Source of the DNA: Halobacillus kuroshimensis DSM 18393 | Lineage (GTDB): Bacteria; Bacillota; Bacilli; Bacillales; Halobacillaceae | Length of the DNA: 64,000 bases | Assembly (NCBI RefSeq): GCF_000425705.1 | Contig: NZ_AUDY01000008.1 | Span: forward strand, 992,001-1,056,000 | Direction of reading: 5' to 3' | Part shown: one piece after another, positions 27,390 to 35,563 of the stretch | Numbering within the stretch: position 1 is the first letter of the stretch | Layout of the letters: each line of letters opens with the position of its first letter | Translations under genes and position numbers: made by a program | The notes under the pieces: model-generated | What the model was told of the DNA's origin: nothing | The model's input: only the letters and a program-made list of their open reading frames with translations | Database searches by the model: none

Positions 27390-27428
27390 AAAACGAGGAA
27401 GAAGGCCCTTCCCATTCTTCCTCGTTTT
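27390..27428. terminator. Bidirectional terminator
   Basis: AAAACGAGGAAGAA pairs with TTCTTCCTCGTTTT around GGCCCTTCCCA; it terminates the membrane protein gene at 27436 on the minus strand. Confidence 0.85.
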
Positions 27429-27435
27429 CATACAT

Positions 27436-27897
27436 CTATGAAACCGACGGCTGCCCCTTGCCCGCAGCGATCCGGTAATAATAATTTTTGGCCCTCCACC
27501 TTTGAAACCCGGAATAAAAACCGACCCCCAGACTAAACACGGAAAGAACAGCTGCCATAACCCAGGAAAAGTCCGTAGTGATAATAGCCGGAAGCCACAC
27601 TTGAGCCGATTGGGAAAATGATGAGCGCAGACTATATAAAAACGGCCGTTCCAGCCAACGCTCTTCCCAAATCTGCCATAATTGTTCATTCGTTTTACGA
27701 GCCATTAAGGTTTCATATAAAAACAGCCCGAAAAAGAGCATGGCCGCAAGATAAATGATTCCAGTCACCGATTCAAAAAAAAGCTGAGAGACCCCTACCA
27801 GAAAAGCCATAATCAGAAAGTTGTACCACATGGATTTCCGGCTTTTCATTCGAATGGAAATTTGATTCAGACTTTCTTCATCCAACGCTTTTTCCAT
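27436..27897 (-). CDS. Membrane protein of unknown function, 153 aa
   Basis: A charged N-terminus, two adjacent helices (about 24-65), a cytoplasmic or external central stretch rich in Trp (QLWQIWEERW), then one or two further helices (105-130) and a basic tail. Site AAGGCAGGAAGG precedes the ATG. No family recognised. Lies between an acetyltransferase gene and an orphan ectC, each apparently transcribed separately. Confidence 0.7.
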   Translation of the reverse strand: MEKALDEESLNQISIRMKSRKSMWYNFLIMAFLVGVSQLFFESVTGIIYLAAMLFFGLFLYETLMARKTNEQLWQIWEERWLERPFLYSLRSSFSQSAQVWLPAIITTDFSWVMAAVLSVFSLGVGFYSGFQRWRAKNYYYRIAAGKGQPSVS

Positions 27898-27960
27898 AAC
27901 ATGCTCCCTTCCTGCCTTTTTTGTTATTTTACCAAAAAAATACAGAGAGGGAAAAACCCC

Positions 27961-28368
27961 TTACATCAAAGGTGGGTTTCCTTGTTTCGAATCTACGGGA
28001 TACGTACCATCTGCGTCGTGTTTTTCCTGCCCTTGTAGAGGTGGATTAAACACACAGACCATCCGCATATCTGTGAAGGCACGCAGCACGTGTTCATCAT
28101 GCTGATCCAATGCGTATAAGGTGTTTTTGCGAATGGGCCAGATCCTTTGATCAGAAGCTGTCACGACCTCACCTTCCCCTTCTATGCAGTAGACCGATTC
28201 GAGGTGATGCTTATACCACATTTTCGTTTCCGTCCCCGCCCTGATCAAAGTATCGTGGACAGAATAACCCATATGGTCTTCAGCAACAAGTAAACGCCGG
28301 CTGATCCAGTTCCCTCCATCCACTTCCCTGTTGGATCCAACAACATCTTCCAGTGCTCTCACTTTCAT
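27961..28368 (-). CDS. ectC: Ectoine synthase (orphan)
   Basis: 135 aa cupin. Cyclises N-gamma-acetyl-diaminobutyrate to ectoine, a compatible solute. The iron ligands described for Paenibacillus lautus EctC are all at the same numbers: Glu57 ([15 protein letters not shown]), Tyr85 and His93; Tyr52 is also kept. The segment [10 protein letters not shown]...[15 protein letters not shown] is standard. No ectA or ectB is nearby: the gene is alone, with its own site (AAGGAGGGAC). Relatives with isolated ectC genes are known. It could back up an ectABC operon elsewhere or act on imported substrate. Confidence 0.93.
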   Translation of the reverse strand: MKVRALEDVVGSNREVDGGNWISRRLLVAEDHMGYSVHDTLIRAGTETKMWYKHHLESVYCIEGEGEVVTASDQRIWPIRKNTLYALDQHDEHVLRAFTDMRMVCVFNPPLQGQEKHDADGTYPVDSKQGNPPLM

Positions 28369-28440
28369 CAGCTGTCCCTCCTTGCCTTACTTTATTCCAT
28401 AGCCGCCATCATAGACCCTTTCATCACATTCTCTTTCTGT

Positions 28441-28487
28441 AAACAAAACAAGCCTGAGGGCCCATGTCATCGATGGTCCCCCAGGCC
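28441..28487 (-). terminator. Terminator downstream of the YkuI-like gene
   Basis: AGCCTG-A-GGG-CCAT pairs with ATGG-CCC-CAGGC (28451-28486) with three interruptions; on the minus strand it is followed by a T-rich run. Confidence 0.6.
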
Positions 28488-28516
28488 TTCCTGCGAGAAG
28501 TTGAATGTGCCGCTCT

Positions 28517-29731
28517 TCAGGCAAGCAGACATTCATGATCATACAAATAGGCGTATCTCAAATCAATGAAAAGAAAATGCTGGTCGGTTAATGGAAAACT
28601 GAATGTGCGGACCATTTCTTTCGTTTCTATATCAGAGTAAAGGTCCGAAAGTAGACCAGCGTGCGACTCCCTCATTTTCATCACATTTTCCAGAAAATAT
28701 GGACGGAAAGCCCAGTTGGATCCTTTTTTATCCGTTTCCACAAACCACTCGTCTTCTTTTTTACGGAAGTTGGAGGATACCTGCTGACCATCCATATGGC
28801 AAATGAACATACGGAAGCTTTCATTGTGAAACTTCTCCGTCACACCATCAATAAACGCATCTGATTTCTTTGGTCCTTCCCACCTGGCCAGGAGCTGCCT
28901 CACCTTTGCTTCCCAATGTTTCACATACTGCTGGCGATTTTCCAACAGGCGTTTTTCCCGCTGTACAAAGCCGCTCATCCGTTCTTTGATATCCACCGAC
29001 AGCGCCCCTTTACCGACAGGGTCGAAGGATGGAAGGGCAAGGTAATATCCCTGATAGAACCTGCTGCCGTGCTTCCAGGCAAAATACAATTGAAAATCAT
29101 CCTCGATATTCTCAAATAAAAGAGCCGCCCCGATCCGATGGGCGAGCATAGATAACGAGTACATGATATCCTGAAAAGCATCCCCATCCTGTCTGCGAAT
29201 GATCCCTGTATCAATTTTTAAAATATGGGGTTCCAAAAGCCTGATCCGGTCGATATTCGAGCTCTTTGCTCCAACATGATCCACGGCAATCTGAATACCG
29301 TACGTTTTAAAATACAGCAGAAGGTGGTTCAGGGTTTCAAAGTCTTCATCAAAATCATGTTCAGTCACTTCAATGACAATACGACTCAGGTCAAACCCCT
29401 GGTCCTTGAATTGAAGGAGCGACTGCAGGAGATCATCCCCATTGTTCACCATCAGCTGCTTAGCATTGCGGTTAATAAACAGCAGACCTTCTTTCCTGTT
29501 ATCCATCATCGTTTGGACCGCTTGAGTGAGGACGACTTGATCGACCTCCACTTTGAATTCCTCCGGCACGTCCGTATCATGGAAAAAGGGACCAAGACTC
29601 TCCCACGTTTGATTCTCTTTATAACGGGCCAGCACCTCATATCCGATCACATCGTGATTAATTGCACTGACAATCGGTTGAAAGACAGGCTTTATTCTAT
29701 GTAAGTTCCCTACAATATCCAGTGGATCCAT
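28517..29731 (-). CDS. ykuI: EAL-domain cyclic-di-GMP protein, YkuI-like
   Basis: 404 aa, against 407 for B. subtilis YkuI. EAL domain at about 10-250 (YEVLAR in place of EAL, as in YkuI), C-terminal PAS/Cache-like domain (SNWAFRPYFLENVMKMRESHAGLLSDLYSDIETKEMVRTFS). The loop-6 site, DDFG in active phosphodiesterases, is DHVG here (DNIG in YkuI), so a c-di-GMP receptor rather than an efficient enzyme is likely. ATG 29731 follows AAAGGAGGA; an in-frame GTG at 29749 lacks a site. Monocistronic. Confidence 0.92.
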   Translation of the reverse strand: MDPLDIVGNLHRIKPVFQPIVSAINHDVIGYEVLARYKENQTWESLGPFFHDTDVPEEFKVEVDQVVLTQAVQTMMDNRKEGLLFINRNAKQLMVNNGDDLLQSLLQFKDQGFDLSRIVIEVTEHDFDEDFETLNHLLLYFKTYGIQIAVDHVGAKSSNIDRIRLLEPHILKIDTGIIRRQDGDAFQDIMYSLSMLAHRIGAALLFENIEDDFQLYFAWKHGSRFYQGYYLALPSFDPVGKGALSVDIKERMSGFVQREKRLLENRQQYVKHWEAKVRQLLARWEGPKKSDAFIDGVTEKFHNESFRMFICHMDGQQVSSNFRKKEDEWFVETDKKGSNWAFRPYFLENVMKMRESHAGLLSDLYSDIETKEMVRTFSFPLTDQHFLFIDLRYAYLYDHECLLA

Positions 29732-29828
29732 GAGTCTCCTCCTTTTCACGTCATTCTATTATTATACAATACAAGCCGTATTCAGCTAAAGCATGTGTTT
29801 GACAAGGTGATTTTGCCGCTTCATCCAT

Positions 29829-29856
29829 ACAAGTATCTAAGAAAACTCATATACTA
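29829..29856 (+). promoter_or_regulatory. Sigma-K-like promoter of the spore lysin gene
   Basis: AC (29829-29830), 17 bp, then CATATACTA (29848-29856), fitting the mother-cell sigma-K consensus AC-N16/17-CATANNNTA. It ends 30 nt before the ATG of a CwlC-like amidase; B. subtilis cwlC is sigma-K dependent. Confidence 0.6.
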
Positions 29857-29886
29857 AAAGAGATTCTTGAGAGGAGAAAGATTGAT

Positions 29887-31542
29887 ATGAAAACCATTGT
29901 CATTGACCCGGGGCACGGAGGTACAGATCCAGGTGCCGTTTACCGAGGGTATCAGGAAAAGACCTTTAACCTATCCATTGCCCTCAACGTCCAGCGTTAT
30001 CTTACGGAGCATTATGAAGCTGAAATTGTGATGACGAGAACATCCGATATAACGGTTTCCTTGAGCAGGCGGACAGCAGCCGCTAATGCTATCGACGCTG
30101 ACTTCTTCCTATCGATCCACAATAATGCCGCCGGTGGAAGCGGCTTTGAAAGTTATATCTATAACGGGGCTCTTGCTCCGAATACTCAAGCTTACCAGTC
30201 CATCATCCATAACACGATTTATCAAACGGCTTCAAAATACAGAGTGAACAACCGCGGCATGAAACAAGCCAACTTGTTCGTCACCCGCGAAACACATATG
30301 AGTTCCCTTTTACTCGAACTATTATTTGTCGATCACCCCGACGACCTGGCCCTGCTGAGAAACTCCACATTCATCAACGACATATCCAGAGCTATCGCGG
30401 AAGGAACAGCCAAAGCTCTACAGCTGCCGAAGCTTTCCAGCGCCGCATCGCCAGTGAGCTCCACGTTATACAAAGTGATGGCTGGATCTTTCCAAAGCAG
30501 AGAAAACGCAGAACAAAGAACCGAATTCCTATCTCAAAACGGTGTCGCTGCTTTTATCGTGCCTGCCTCCGTCTCAGGCAGTGTCTATTACCGTGTTCAA
30601 ACAGGAGCCTTCTCTAAGGAAACAAATGCCAAATCACAGGTAGAACAATTAAAGCGGATAGGGATTGCAGACGCGTATATCCTTGCCGGAACCGACAAAT
30701 CCGAATCCCCTGTGCGTGAAGATGATCTGTACCGGGTCATTGCCGGATCGTTCAGAGAAAGGAAAAATGCCGAGGAACGGGTGAACCTGCTTACCGCTGC
30801 CGGATTTCCATCATTTATCACGACTTTAGATATTGACGGCCTCACCTATTACCGTGTTCAAGCCGGCGCTTTTCAAGAAATGGATCATGCGAAAGCTCTT
30901 GTGCAAAAATTGAAGTCGTTCGGTATCATCGACGCCTTCATCTGGTCGGGTTCTGATCTGCCACCCTTACCAGATTCACCAGCCCCTGAAACACCGGAGG
31001 ACAAATGGACAATTCTTGGGCAGAGCGTGATTATCGGTTGTCAGCTTGACCAATTTGTCCGTTCGGTCTATCCAGATGCTCCACAGCTTGGTAGGTACTA
31101 TAGGGTATACGGAAACCTTTACGGCATACGAGCGGATATTGCATTCGCCCAGGCCGTTCATGAAACGAACTATTTCCGTTTCACGGGCGATGTACAAAGA
31201 GATCAAAATAATTTTGCAGGAATTGGAGCTGTAGGCGGTGGAGCTGCCGGGGCATCCTTTTCGACACCCGAAGAAGGTGTTCACGCTCAGATTCAACACT
31301 TATATGCCTATGCTTCCAGCGACCCGATTCCCGAAGGGGTGAAGCTTGTAGACCCACGATTCGATCTTGTTGCACGGGGAAGCGCGCGCACATGGACCGC
31401 GCTGAATGGAAAATGGGCTGTACCCGGCAATCAATATGGTCAGCTTATTTTATCAATCTATGAACGAATGGCTGAATACACGCAGAAGTCTATAGAAATC
31501 CAGCAGCAGACCCTGCAAAAACTTATTCAAGATTTAAACTAA
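29887..31542 (+). CDS. Three-part cell wall hydrolase: amidase_3, SPOR repeats, glucosaminidase
   Basis: 551 aa with no signal peptide, as in CwlC. Residues 1-178 are an N-acetylmuramoyl-L-alanine amidase (zinc ligands His10, Glu24, His78; catalytic Glu144 in LLLELLFVDH). About 195-275 and 282-360 are SPOR-like repeats (LYKVMAGSFQSRENAEQ, YYRVQTGAF, LYRVIAGSFRERKNAEE, YYRVQAGAF). About 378-530 is a glucosaminidase-type domain (GIRADIAFAQAVHETNYFRF...QNNFAGIGA). It can cut both the peptide-glycan link and the glycan strand. CwlC-like architecture, lack of export signal and the sigma-K-like promoter suggest release at mother-cell lysis. Relatives usually lack the third domain. Confidence 0.9.
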   Translation: MKTIVIDPGHGGTDPGAVYRGYQEKTFNLSIALNVQRYLTEHYEAEIVMTRTSDITVSLSRRTAAANAIDADFFLSIHNNAAGGSGFESYIYNGALAPNTQAYQSIIHNTIYQTASKYRVNNRGMKQANLFVTRETHMSSLLLELLFVDHPDDLALLRNSTFINDISRAIAEGTAKALQLPKLSSAASPVSSTLYKVMAGSFQSRENAEQRTEFLSQNGVAAFIVPASVSGSVYYRVQTGAFSKETNAKSQVEQLKRIGIADAYILAGTDKSESPVREDDLYRVIAGSFRERKNAEERVNLLTAAGFPSFITTLDIDGLTYYRVQAGAFQEMDHAKALVQKLKSFGIIDAFIWSGSDLPPLPDSPAPETPEDKWTILGQSVIIGCQLDQFVRSVYPDAPQLGRYYRVYGNLYGIRADIAFAQAVHETNYFRFTGDVQRDQNNFAGIGAVGGGAAGASFSTPEEGVHAQIQHLYAYASSDPIPEGVKLVDPRFDLVARGSARTWTALNGKWAVPGNQYGQLILSIYERMAEYTQKSIEIQQQTLQKLIQDLN

Positions 31543-31549
31543 TAAATAG

Positions 31550-31578
31550 AACCGGTTGCTTTACAGGAACCGGTTTTT
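31550..31578 (+). terminator. Intrinsic terminator of the spore lysin gene
   Basis: AACCGGTT (31550-31557) and AACCGGTT (31568-31575), then TTT. Confidence 0.8.
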
Positions 31579-31596
31579 CGTTTTAAAACAGGAACA

Positions 31597-32022
31597 TTAC
31601 TTCTCTTTTGTTTCTCTTGGCTTCATCGTTGTAAAGGATATGAGTTCCCCCCAGCTCCGTCCTTTTTTATCCAATACGGATGTTGCGGCAGAGACCAACA
31701 GCCACCACCCGTTGGTCAACAGCACCGGGCCGAATCCAAGAACAGCTCTTACCATGGATTGAAATACATGGGGGCTTCCTCCATGCGTCGATACGACAGA
31801 CATATTTGTCAGCAGCATGCCTAAAGTTCTGCCCTGTAGGAATAATGGCAGAACCATCAACGTGCTCAGGTGGATCGTGATAAAGGCCTGCCAGAATACA
31901 GGATTGGGATCAAATCCCCTCCCGGTATCCTGCAGATACGTGTAAAGGGCAGCCCATATTCCGGATATGAGCAGCTCCCCGCCAAATCCTAGAAATTTCA
32001 AAAACAAGTATTTACGGCGCAT
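31597..32022 (-). CDS. RDD-family membrane protein
   Basis: 141 aa, three to four helices. The layout is RDD-like: charged start, FGGELLISGIWAALYTYL, LFLQGRTLGMLLTNMSVVS (the loop that follows the second helix), and MVRAVLGFGPVLL. Function unknown. Convergent with the spore lysin gene. Site GTACAAGGAGGGAAG lies before the ATG. Confidence 0.75.
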   Translation of the reverse strand: MRRKYLFLKFLGFGGELLISGIWAALYTYLQDTGRGFDPNPVFWQAFITIHLSTLMVLPLFLQGRTLGMLLTNMSVVSTHGGSPHVFQSMVRAVLGFGPVLLTNGWWLLVSAATSVLDKKGRSWGELISFTTMKPRETKEK

Positions 32023-32209
32023 AAACTTCCCTCCTTGTACGTATCCTATGGATTCTTTCTGGATAAGGTCAGCCCATTATTCCGTCTTTTGTCACGCTTG
32101 TGAGCCATCATGAAGTGACAGTTTCGTTAACGTTCGACATCATGAGATGATTTTCAAGCGGATTTTTTATATACTATTCCTGCAGTCTATTAAGAGATGG
32201 GGTATTACT

Positions 32210-32740
32210 TTGGAAATAAAAAAAGATTTTAATTATGTACCATGGGTGGTGGGACTATCCATTGCTATCAATCTAATTGTGGTGGCCTTGTTGTTCCTTC
32301 CGGAGATTGGAAGCGAGACCAGCTTTGATATTACGCTGCTCCCGTTACTCAATGCCGTATTCAATTCCTTCACATTCGTGTTTCTTTTGGCGGCTTTATT
32401 TATGATTATCCGAAAGAACATTACGTGGCATAAACGGTTCATTTTTGCTGCCTTTACAACTACAGCCTTGTTTTTAGTTTCATATCTCACGTACCATTCC
32501 ATGTCTGAATCAACGTCCTTCGGCGGCGAGGGTCTGGTGGCGAGTATTTATTACTTTATTCTGATCACCCATATTGTGCTGGCCGCACTTATTGTACCCC
32601 TGGCCCTGTTAACACTGTTCAGAGGTCTGGCAATGAAAGTGGATAAACATAGGAGAATCGCCCGCTGGACGATGCCAATCTGGCTTTATGTCAGTTTCAC
32701 AGGCGTCGTTGTCTATTTAATGATTTCTCCATATTACTAA
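32210..32740 (+). CDS. ctaM: DUF420 membrane protein, CtaM/YozB-like
   Basis: 176 aa from TTG 32210 (GATGGGG upstream), close to the 178 aa of B. subtilis YozB; an in-frame start at 32147 lacks a site. Five helices with conserved histidines (ITWHKRFIFAAF, LTYHSMS, ILITHIVLAALIVPLAL, KHRRIARWTMPIWLYVSFTGVVVY). CtaM is needed for maturation of haem-copper oxidases (shown in Staphylococcus and Bacillus for heme-A or -O enzymes). Monocistronic, with a terminator. Confidence 0.9.
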   Translation: MEIKKDFNYVPWVVGLSIAINLIVVALLFLPEIGSETSFDITLLPLLNAVFNSFTFVFLLAALFMIIRKNITWHKRFIFAAFTTTALFLVSYLTYHSMSESTSFGGEGLVASIYYFILITHIVLAALIVPLALLTLFRGLAMKVDKHRRIARWTMPIWLYVSFTGVVVYLMISPYY

Positions 32741-32744
32741 GAAC

Positions 32745-32776
32745 AGTCACGTGTCTTTGGATACGTGGCTTTTTTC
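32745..32776 (+). terminator. Intrinsic terminator after ctaM
   Basis: AGTCACGT (32745-32752) pairs with ACGTGGCT (32763-32770), followed by TTTTT. Confidence 0.8.
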
Positions 32777-32938
32777 TTTTTTATATTACAAAAACAATAA
32801 GTAGACGGGAAAAGTTGGCTATTTTCCAAGATATTTGTTATTGTAGAATAACAGCCGGTAGGTATCGAAGCCGGTTAAGTCTATGAAAATATAATGAGCA
32901 CATGTCCAACCAGCTTACGGCCATAAGGAGACTAACTA

Positions 32939-33169
32939 ATGGACATTCTTAACTTTATCAAGGAAGAAGGATTTACGTCTGCAAGATTCCAATCGTTCGC
33001 AGGGAAAGATACGCTCATTCAATTGAACCGGATTACGGACATGAAGGAACTATTCGGCCTGCTTGATATGAACCCGACAACTGTGCGGTACTATCCTTAT
33101 GAAAAACTTCCTTATCTGGACTGCTCTCAGAATGAAGACAACTTAAAATTAAGATTGTTTAAGCCATAA
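32939..33169 (+). CDS. Small soluble protein, 76 aa, unknown
   Basis: ATG 32939 follows AAGGAGACT. Predicted mixed alpha/beta, no membrane segment; ends NLKLRLFKP. Not recognised. The 160-bp leader contains a TATAAT box (32889-32894), a small hairpin TGTTAT...ATAACA (32837-32853) and two GCCGGT direct repeats, but nothing matching a riboswitch I know. Followed by a strong terminator. Confidence 0.7.
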   Translation: MDILNFIKEEGFTSARFQSFAGKDTLIQLNRITDMKELFGLLDMNPTTVRYYPYEKLPYLDCSQNEDNLKLRLFKP

Positions 33170-33174
33170 AAATA

Positions 33175-33206
33175 ACCGGGATACATAACACATGTATCCC
33201 GGTTTT
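33175..33206 (+). terminator. Intrinsic terminator
   Basis: ACCGGGATACAT (33175-33186) with ATGTATCCCGGT (33192-33203), then TTT. Confidence 0.9.
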
Positions 33207-33620
33207 CTTTATTCCTTTATATTTCTGAAAAAGGAGCCTTCACAGCAAGTGGTCTTTTAACCAAGGGTGATCTCCTTCAGGTCATCCACTGAGTAGACGC
33301 TTGTGAAACATCGTCTGATTCAACCATTAACAAAAGCAGCACCGATACTCCCGGTCACCAGGACGTCCCCCTCATGAATCAGGACACGGATAACCATAAA
33401 ACCAGCGCCTGATGCTAAGTGAAACAAACAGGTATGAGTCCGCTTATCTTTGCTCCTCCCTCTGTGCTGGTTATCCCCACTGTATAAAGAACCGATTTCC
33501 TCTATCGGGAGATAACGGGAAACAGGGTTCCATAAAGAAGGAAGGGGCTGGGAATAGATAAAAAATGCCCCTTTTTCCAACCTCCACGTACGACAGAGGC
33601 GCTATGGCCTCTATTTCCTT
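33207..33620. other. Non-coding stretch between convergent genes
   Basis: About 410 bp. Contains a copy of the CATCCACC motif near 33283. Open frames here (for example 33320-33580, minus) start from a TTG without a proper site and have no recognisable content. Could include a decayed gene; nothing firm is seen. Confidence 0.45.
33270..33307 (+). repeat. CATCCACC-type intergenic motif, copy D
   Basis: CAGGTCATCCACT, then GAGTAGACGC and GTGAA; aligns with copy A (CAGGCATCCACC, AGTAAGCGG, GTGAA) with single-base gaps. Confidence 0.35.
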
Positions 33621-34550
33621 TTACCATTCCTCTTGAAAAGCATGGATAATTTTCCAACGCCGAACTGCCATAATTCCTTTCCATTGTTGTTCGGCTACAG
33701 CAAAAGCTTTTGTTCCGTCTCCCCAGTCCCAGGTGATATCCCAGATGCCTTCTTCCTTCAGCGTCTTCAAATAATAACGGATGTTTTCCAATACTAAAGG
33801 TTTATATTTAGCATATAACGGATGCTGTGGGGACGATATTATGTCAGTCGGAAGAGCACCGTACCCACTTCCCCATTCCGAAGGATCCTGACTAAAGCAG
33901 TTCTCGCCTAAAGCAAGAAGGTGGGACTGCACCTGATCAAGTCCATAAGGCATTAGATTATGAACATGTCCTTTATGCTTGTCCAAGGAGATCAGTAGAT
34001 TTTGAAAGCACTGCCATTCGTGGAAATCCATCTGACTGACACTCATCAAATGTTCGACAGCTTTAACAGCACCAGCCACACCCGTTTCCCAGGCTTCCGT
34101 ATCCCGTTGGGAGCAGTCGATGAGAAAACCGGCCAATTCCGCCGCCGGGTTAAACATCCAGTTGGACTGCACCCCTTCCCTCCACGACCACCAGGGTGCA
34201 TGAGGAAAATGGTTGACCTCAGGAACAACCGAGGGCCACATCCCTGATTGACGATCATACGAGCGAAGCAGGTAGGAAACCATCTGTTGAAGCATCGGCT
34301 CTTTGGAAGATACATTCAATTCAGTCAGCACTTGGGAAGCTGCCCATGTGGCCATTGGAGAAGAAGCTGGAAGTTGAAAATCCGGCTCAATTCCGTGACC
34401 AAAACCTCCATCTTCATTTTGGAACGCACTCAAATAATCGAGGACTTTTTCTTTAGGACCTCTTCCAAAAAGAGCTTCCCATCTGGCGGCTTCCAATGGA
34501 CGTGCATACCGCTTTATCCACCTGTTTGTCCGATGCATGTGATTGTTCAT
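33621..34550 (-). CDS. Alpha/alpha-toroid (prenyltransferase/terpene-cyclase fold) protein, unknown function
   Basis: 309 aa. Repeats of the QW type are visible (FQNEDGGFGHGIEPDFQLPASSP, YDRQSGMWPSVVPEV), a pattern of squalene-hopene cyclase and prenyltransferase-like toroids. The catalytic DxDD of cyclases is not seen, so enzymatic activity is doubtful. No neighbours hint at function; it stands alone upstream of a TPP riboswitch operon on the other strand. Confidence 0.7.
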   Translation of the reverse strand: MNNHMHRTNRWIKRYARPLEAARWEALFGRGPKEKVLDYLSAFQNEDGGFGHGIEPDFQLPASSPMATWAASQVLTELNVSSKEPMLQQMVSYLLRSYDRQSGMWPSVVPEVNHFPHAPWWSWREGVQSNWMFNPAAELAGFLIDCSQRDTEAWETGVAGAVKAVEHLMSVSQMDFHEWQCFQNLLISLDKHKGHVHNLMPYGLDQVQSHLLALGENCFSQDPSEWGSGYGALPTDIISSPQHPLYAKYKPLVLENIRYYLKTLKEEGIWDITWDWGDGTKAFAVAEQQWKGIMAVRRWKIIHAFQEEW

Positions 34551-34711
34551 GACTGTCTCCCCTTCCTGTTGATGGTATCCCTTGTCTTCTGATTGCCCGA
34601 CTCTTTTATTCCACTCAATAAATGACGGATTCTATTACCCTCAGCGTACCACGATTGGAAGATTTTGAAAATGAACTCTATCGTTCGTATTCATAAAAAA
34701 GAGAATAAACA

Positions 34712-34740
34712 TTTACAAATATTCCAACATCCGCTACGAT
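34712..34740 (+). promoter_or_regulatory. SigA-type promoter of the thiamine-precursor operon
   Basis: TTTACA (34712-34717), 17 bp, TACGAT (34735-34740). Transcription would start about 25 nt before the TPP aptamer. Confidence 0.6.
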
Positions 34741-34772
34741 AGAATCAATACAAAAAACTGTATACATATGAG

Positions 34773-34934
34773 GCACTAGGGGAGCTGCTGCGAGCGGCTG
34801 AGAGGATGATCCGACCCTTGGCACCCGAACTAGATAATACTAGCGTGGGGAAGTGCAGCCGTTCTATCAATCAGGCCTTTACAGGTTTTATTCATCGATC
34901 AACGGACTGCATTCCCATGGGATGCAGTTTTTTT
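34773..34934 (+). promoter_or_regulatory. TPP riboswitch (THI element) with terminator
   Basis: Aptamer at about 34773-34862: CACTAGGGGAGC, GGCTGAGAGGATGATCC, ACCCGAAC, TAGATAATACTAGCGTGGGGAAG, the usual THI-box order. A terminator follows at 34906-34934 (ACTGCAT with ATGCAGT, then TTTTTTT). Thiamine pyrophosphate should stop transcription of ykoFEDC. Confidence 0.95.
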
Positions 34935-34960
34935 GTGTTTAAAAAAAGGAGGAATGATGG

Positions 34961-35563
34961 ATGGATCAAGTTTGTGGTACATCAAAAATTGCCGGATGTT
35001 CGTTTTCTATACATCCGATGAGTGATGAGTTTGCGGGTATAATTCTGGAAAGCTTAAAGAAAGTGGATACATCTAAAGTATGGCTCGATACCGATGATGT
35101 CACAACGACGGTACGGGGACGAGTGGAACATATTTTTGATGTGACGAAGGCCATCCTTCTTCATGTATCCAAAACAAATGTTCATGCGGCTTTTCATGCG
35201 ACTTATTCAATTGGGTGCCCGGGAGATTCGGCTGGAGATACGTATATGGCTGAATCCCTGCACCGGAGGAATGAAGACGCCTCCCGCTCGATCACCCAGC
35301 CATTGGCAGCTAAGTTTTCCCTGTATCCAATGGGAGGGGGCAGCTATATGGATACAATATACAAGCAGATTGAAGCGATGAAATCGAAGGGCATCCAAGT
35401 GACGCCCGCCCACTATTCTACAAGGCTTGACGGAGATACCCATACGGTTTTCGAAGGGTTGGAAAATGTTTTCCGTGAGACAGAAGCTTCAGGGTCGTCT
35501 CACACTGTCATGACTGTATCGGTGTCGGTCAACAGCCCTTCCTCAAAGGAGAGCATCTTATGA
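34961..35563 (+). CDS. ykoF: Thiamine/HMP-binding protein YkoF
   Basis: 200 aa, identical in length to B. subtilis YkoF. Two ferredoxin-like repeats: CSFSIHPMSDEF...TDDVTTTVRG...DVTKAILLHVSKT and a second FSLYPMGGGSYMDTIYKQIEAMKSKGIQVTPAHYSTRLDGD. YkoF binds thiamine/hydroxymethylpyrimidine and works with the YkoEDC importer. First gene behind the TPP riboswitch; site AAAGGAGG precedes the ATG at 34961. Overlaps ykoE by 4 nt. Confidence 0.94.
   Translation: MDQVCGTSKIAGCSFSIHPMSDEFAGIILESLKKVDTSKVWLDTDDVTTTVRGRVEHIFDVTKAILLHVSKTNVHAAFHATYSIGCPGDSAGDTYMAESLHRRNEDASRSITQPLAAKFSLYPMGGGSYMDTIYKQIEAMKSKGIQVTPAHYSTRLDGDTHTVFEGLENVFRETEASGSSHTVMTVSVSVNSPSSKESIL

Noticed and set aside
28369-28440. 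Sigma-B promoter before ectC
   Set aside because: GTTTTA and GGGTCT occur but 21 bp apart, too far for sigma-B.
33320-33580. 86-codon minus-strand frame between convergent genes
   Set aside because: TTG start with GGAGG only a base or two away; no similarity recognised. Left as non-coding.
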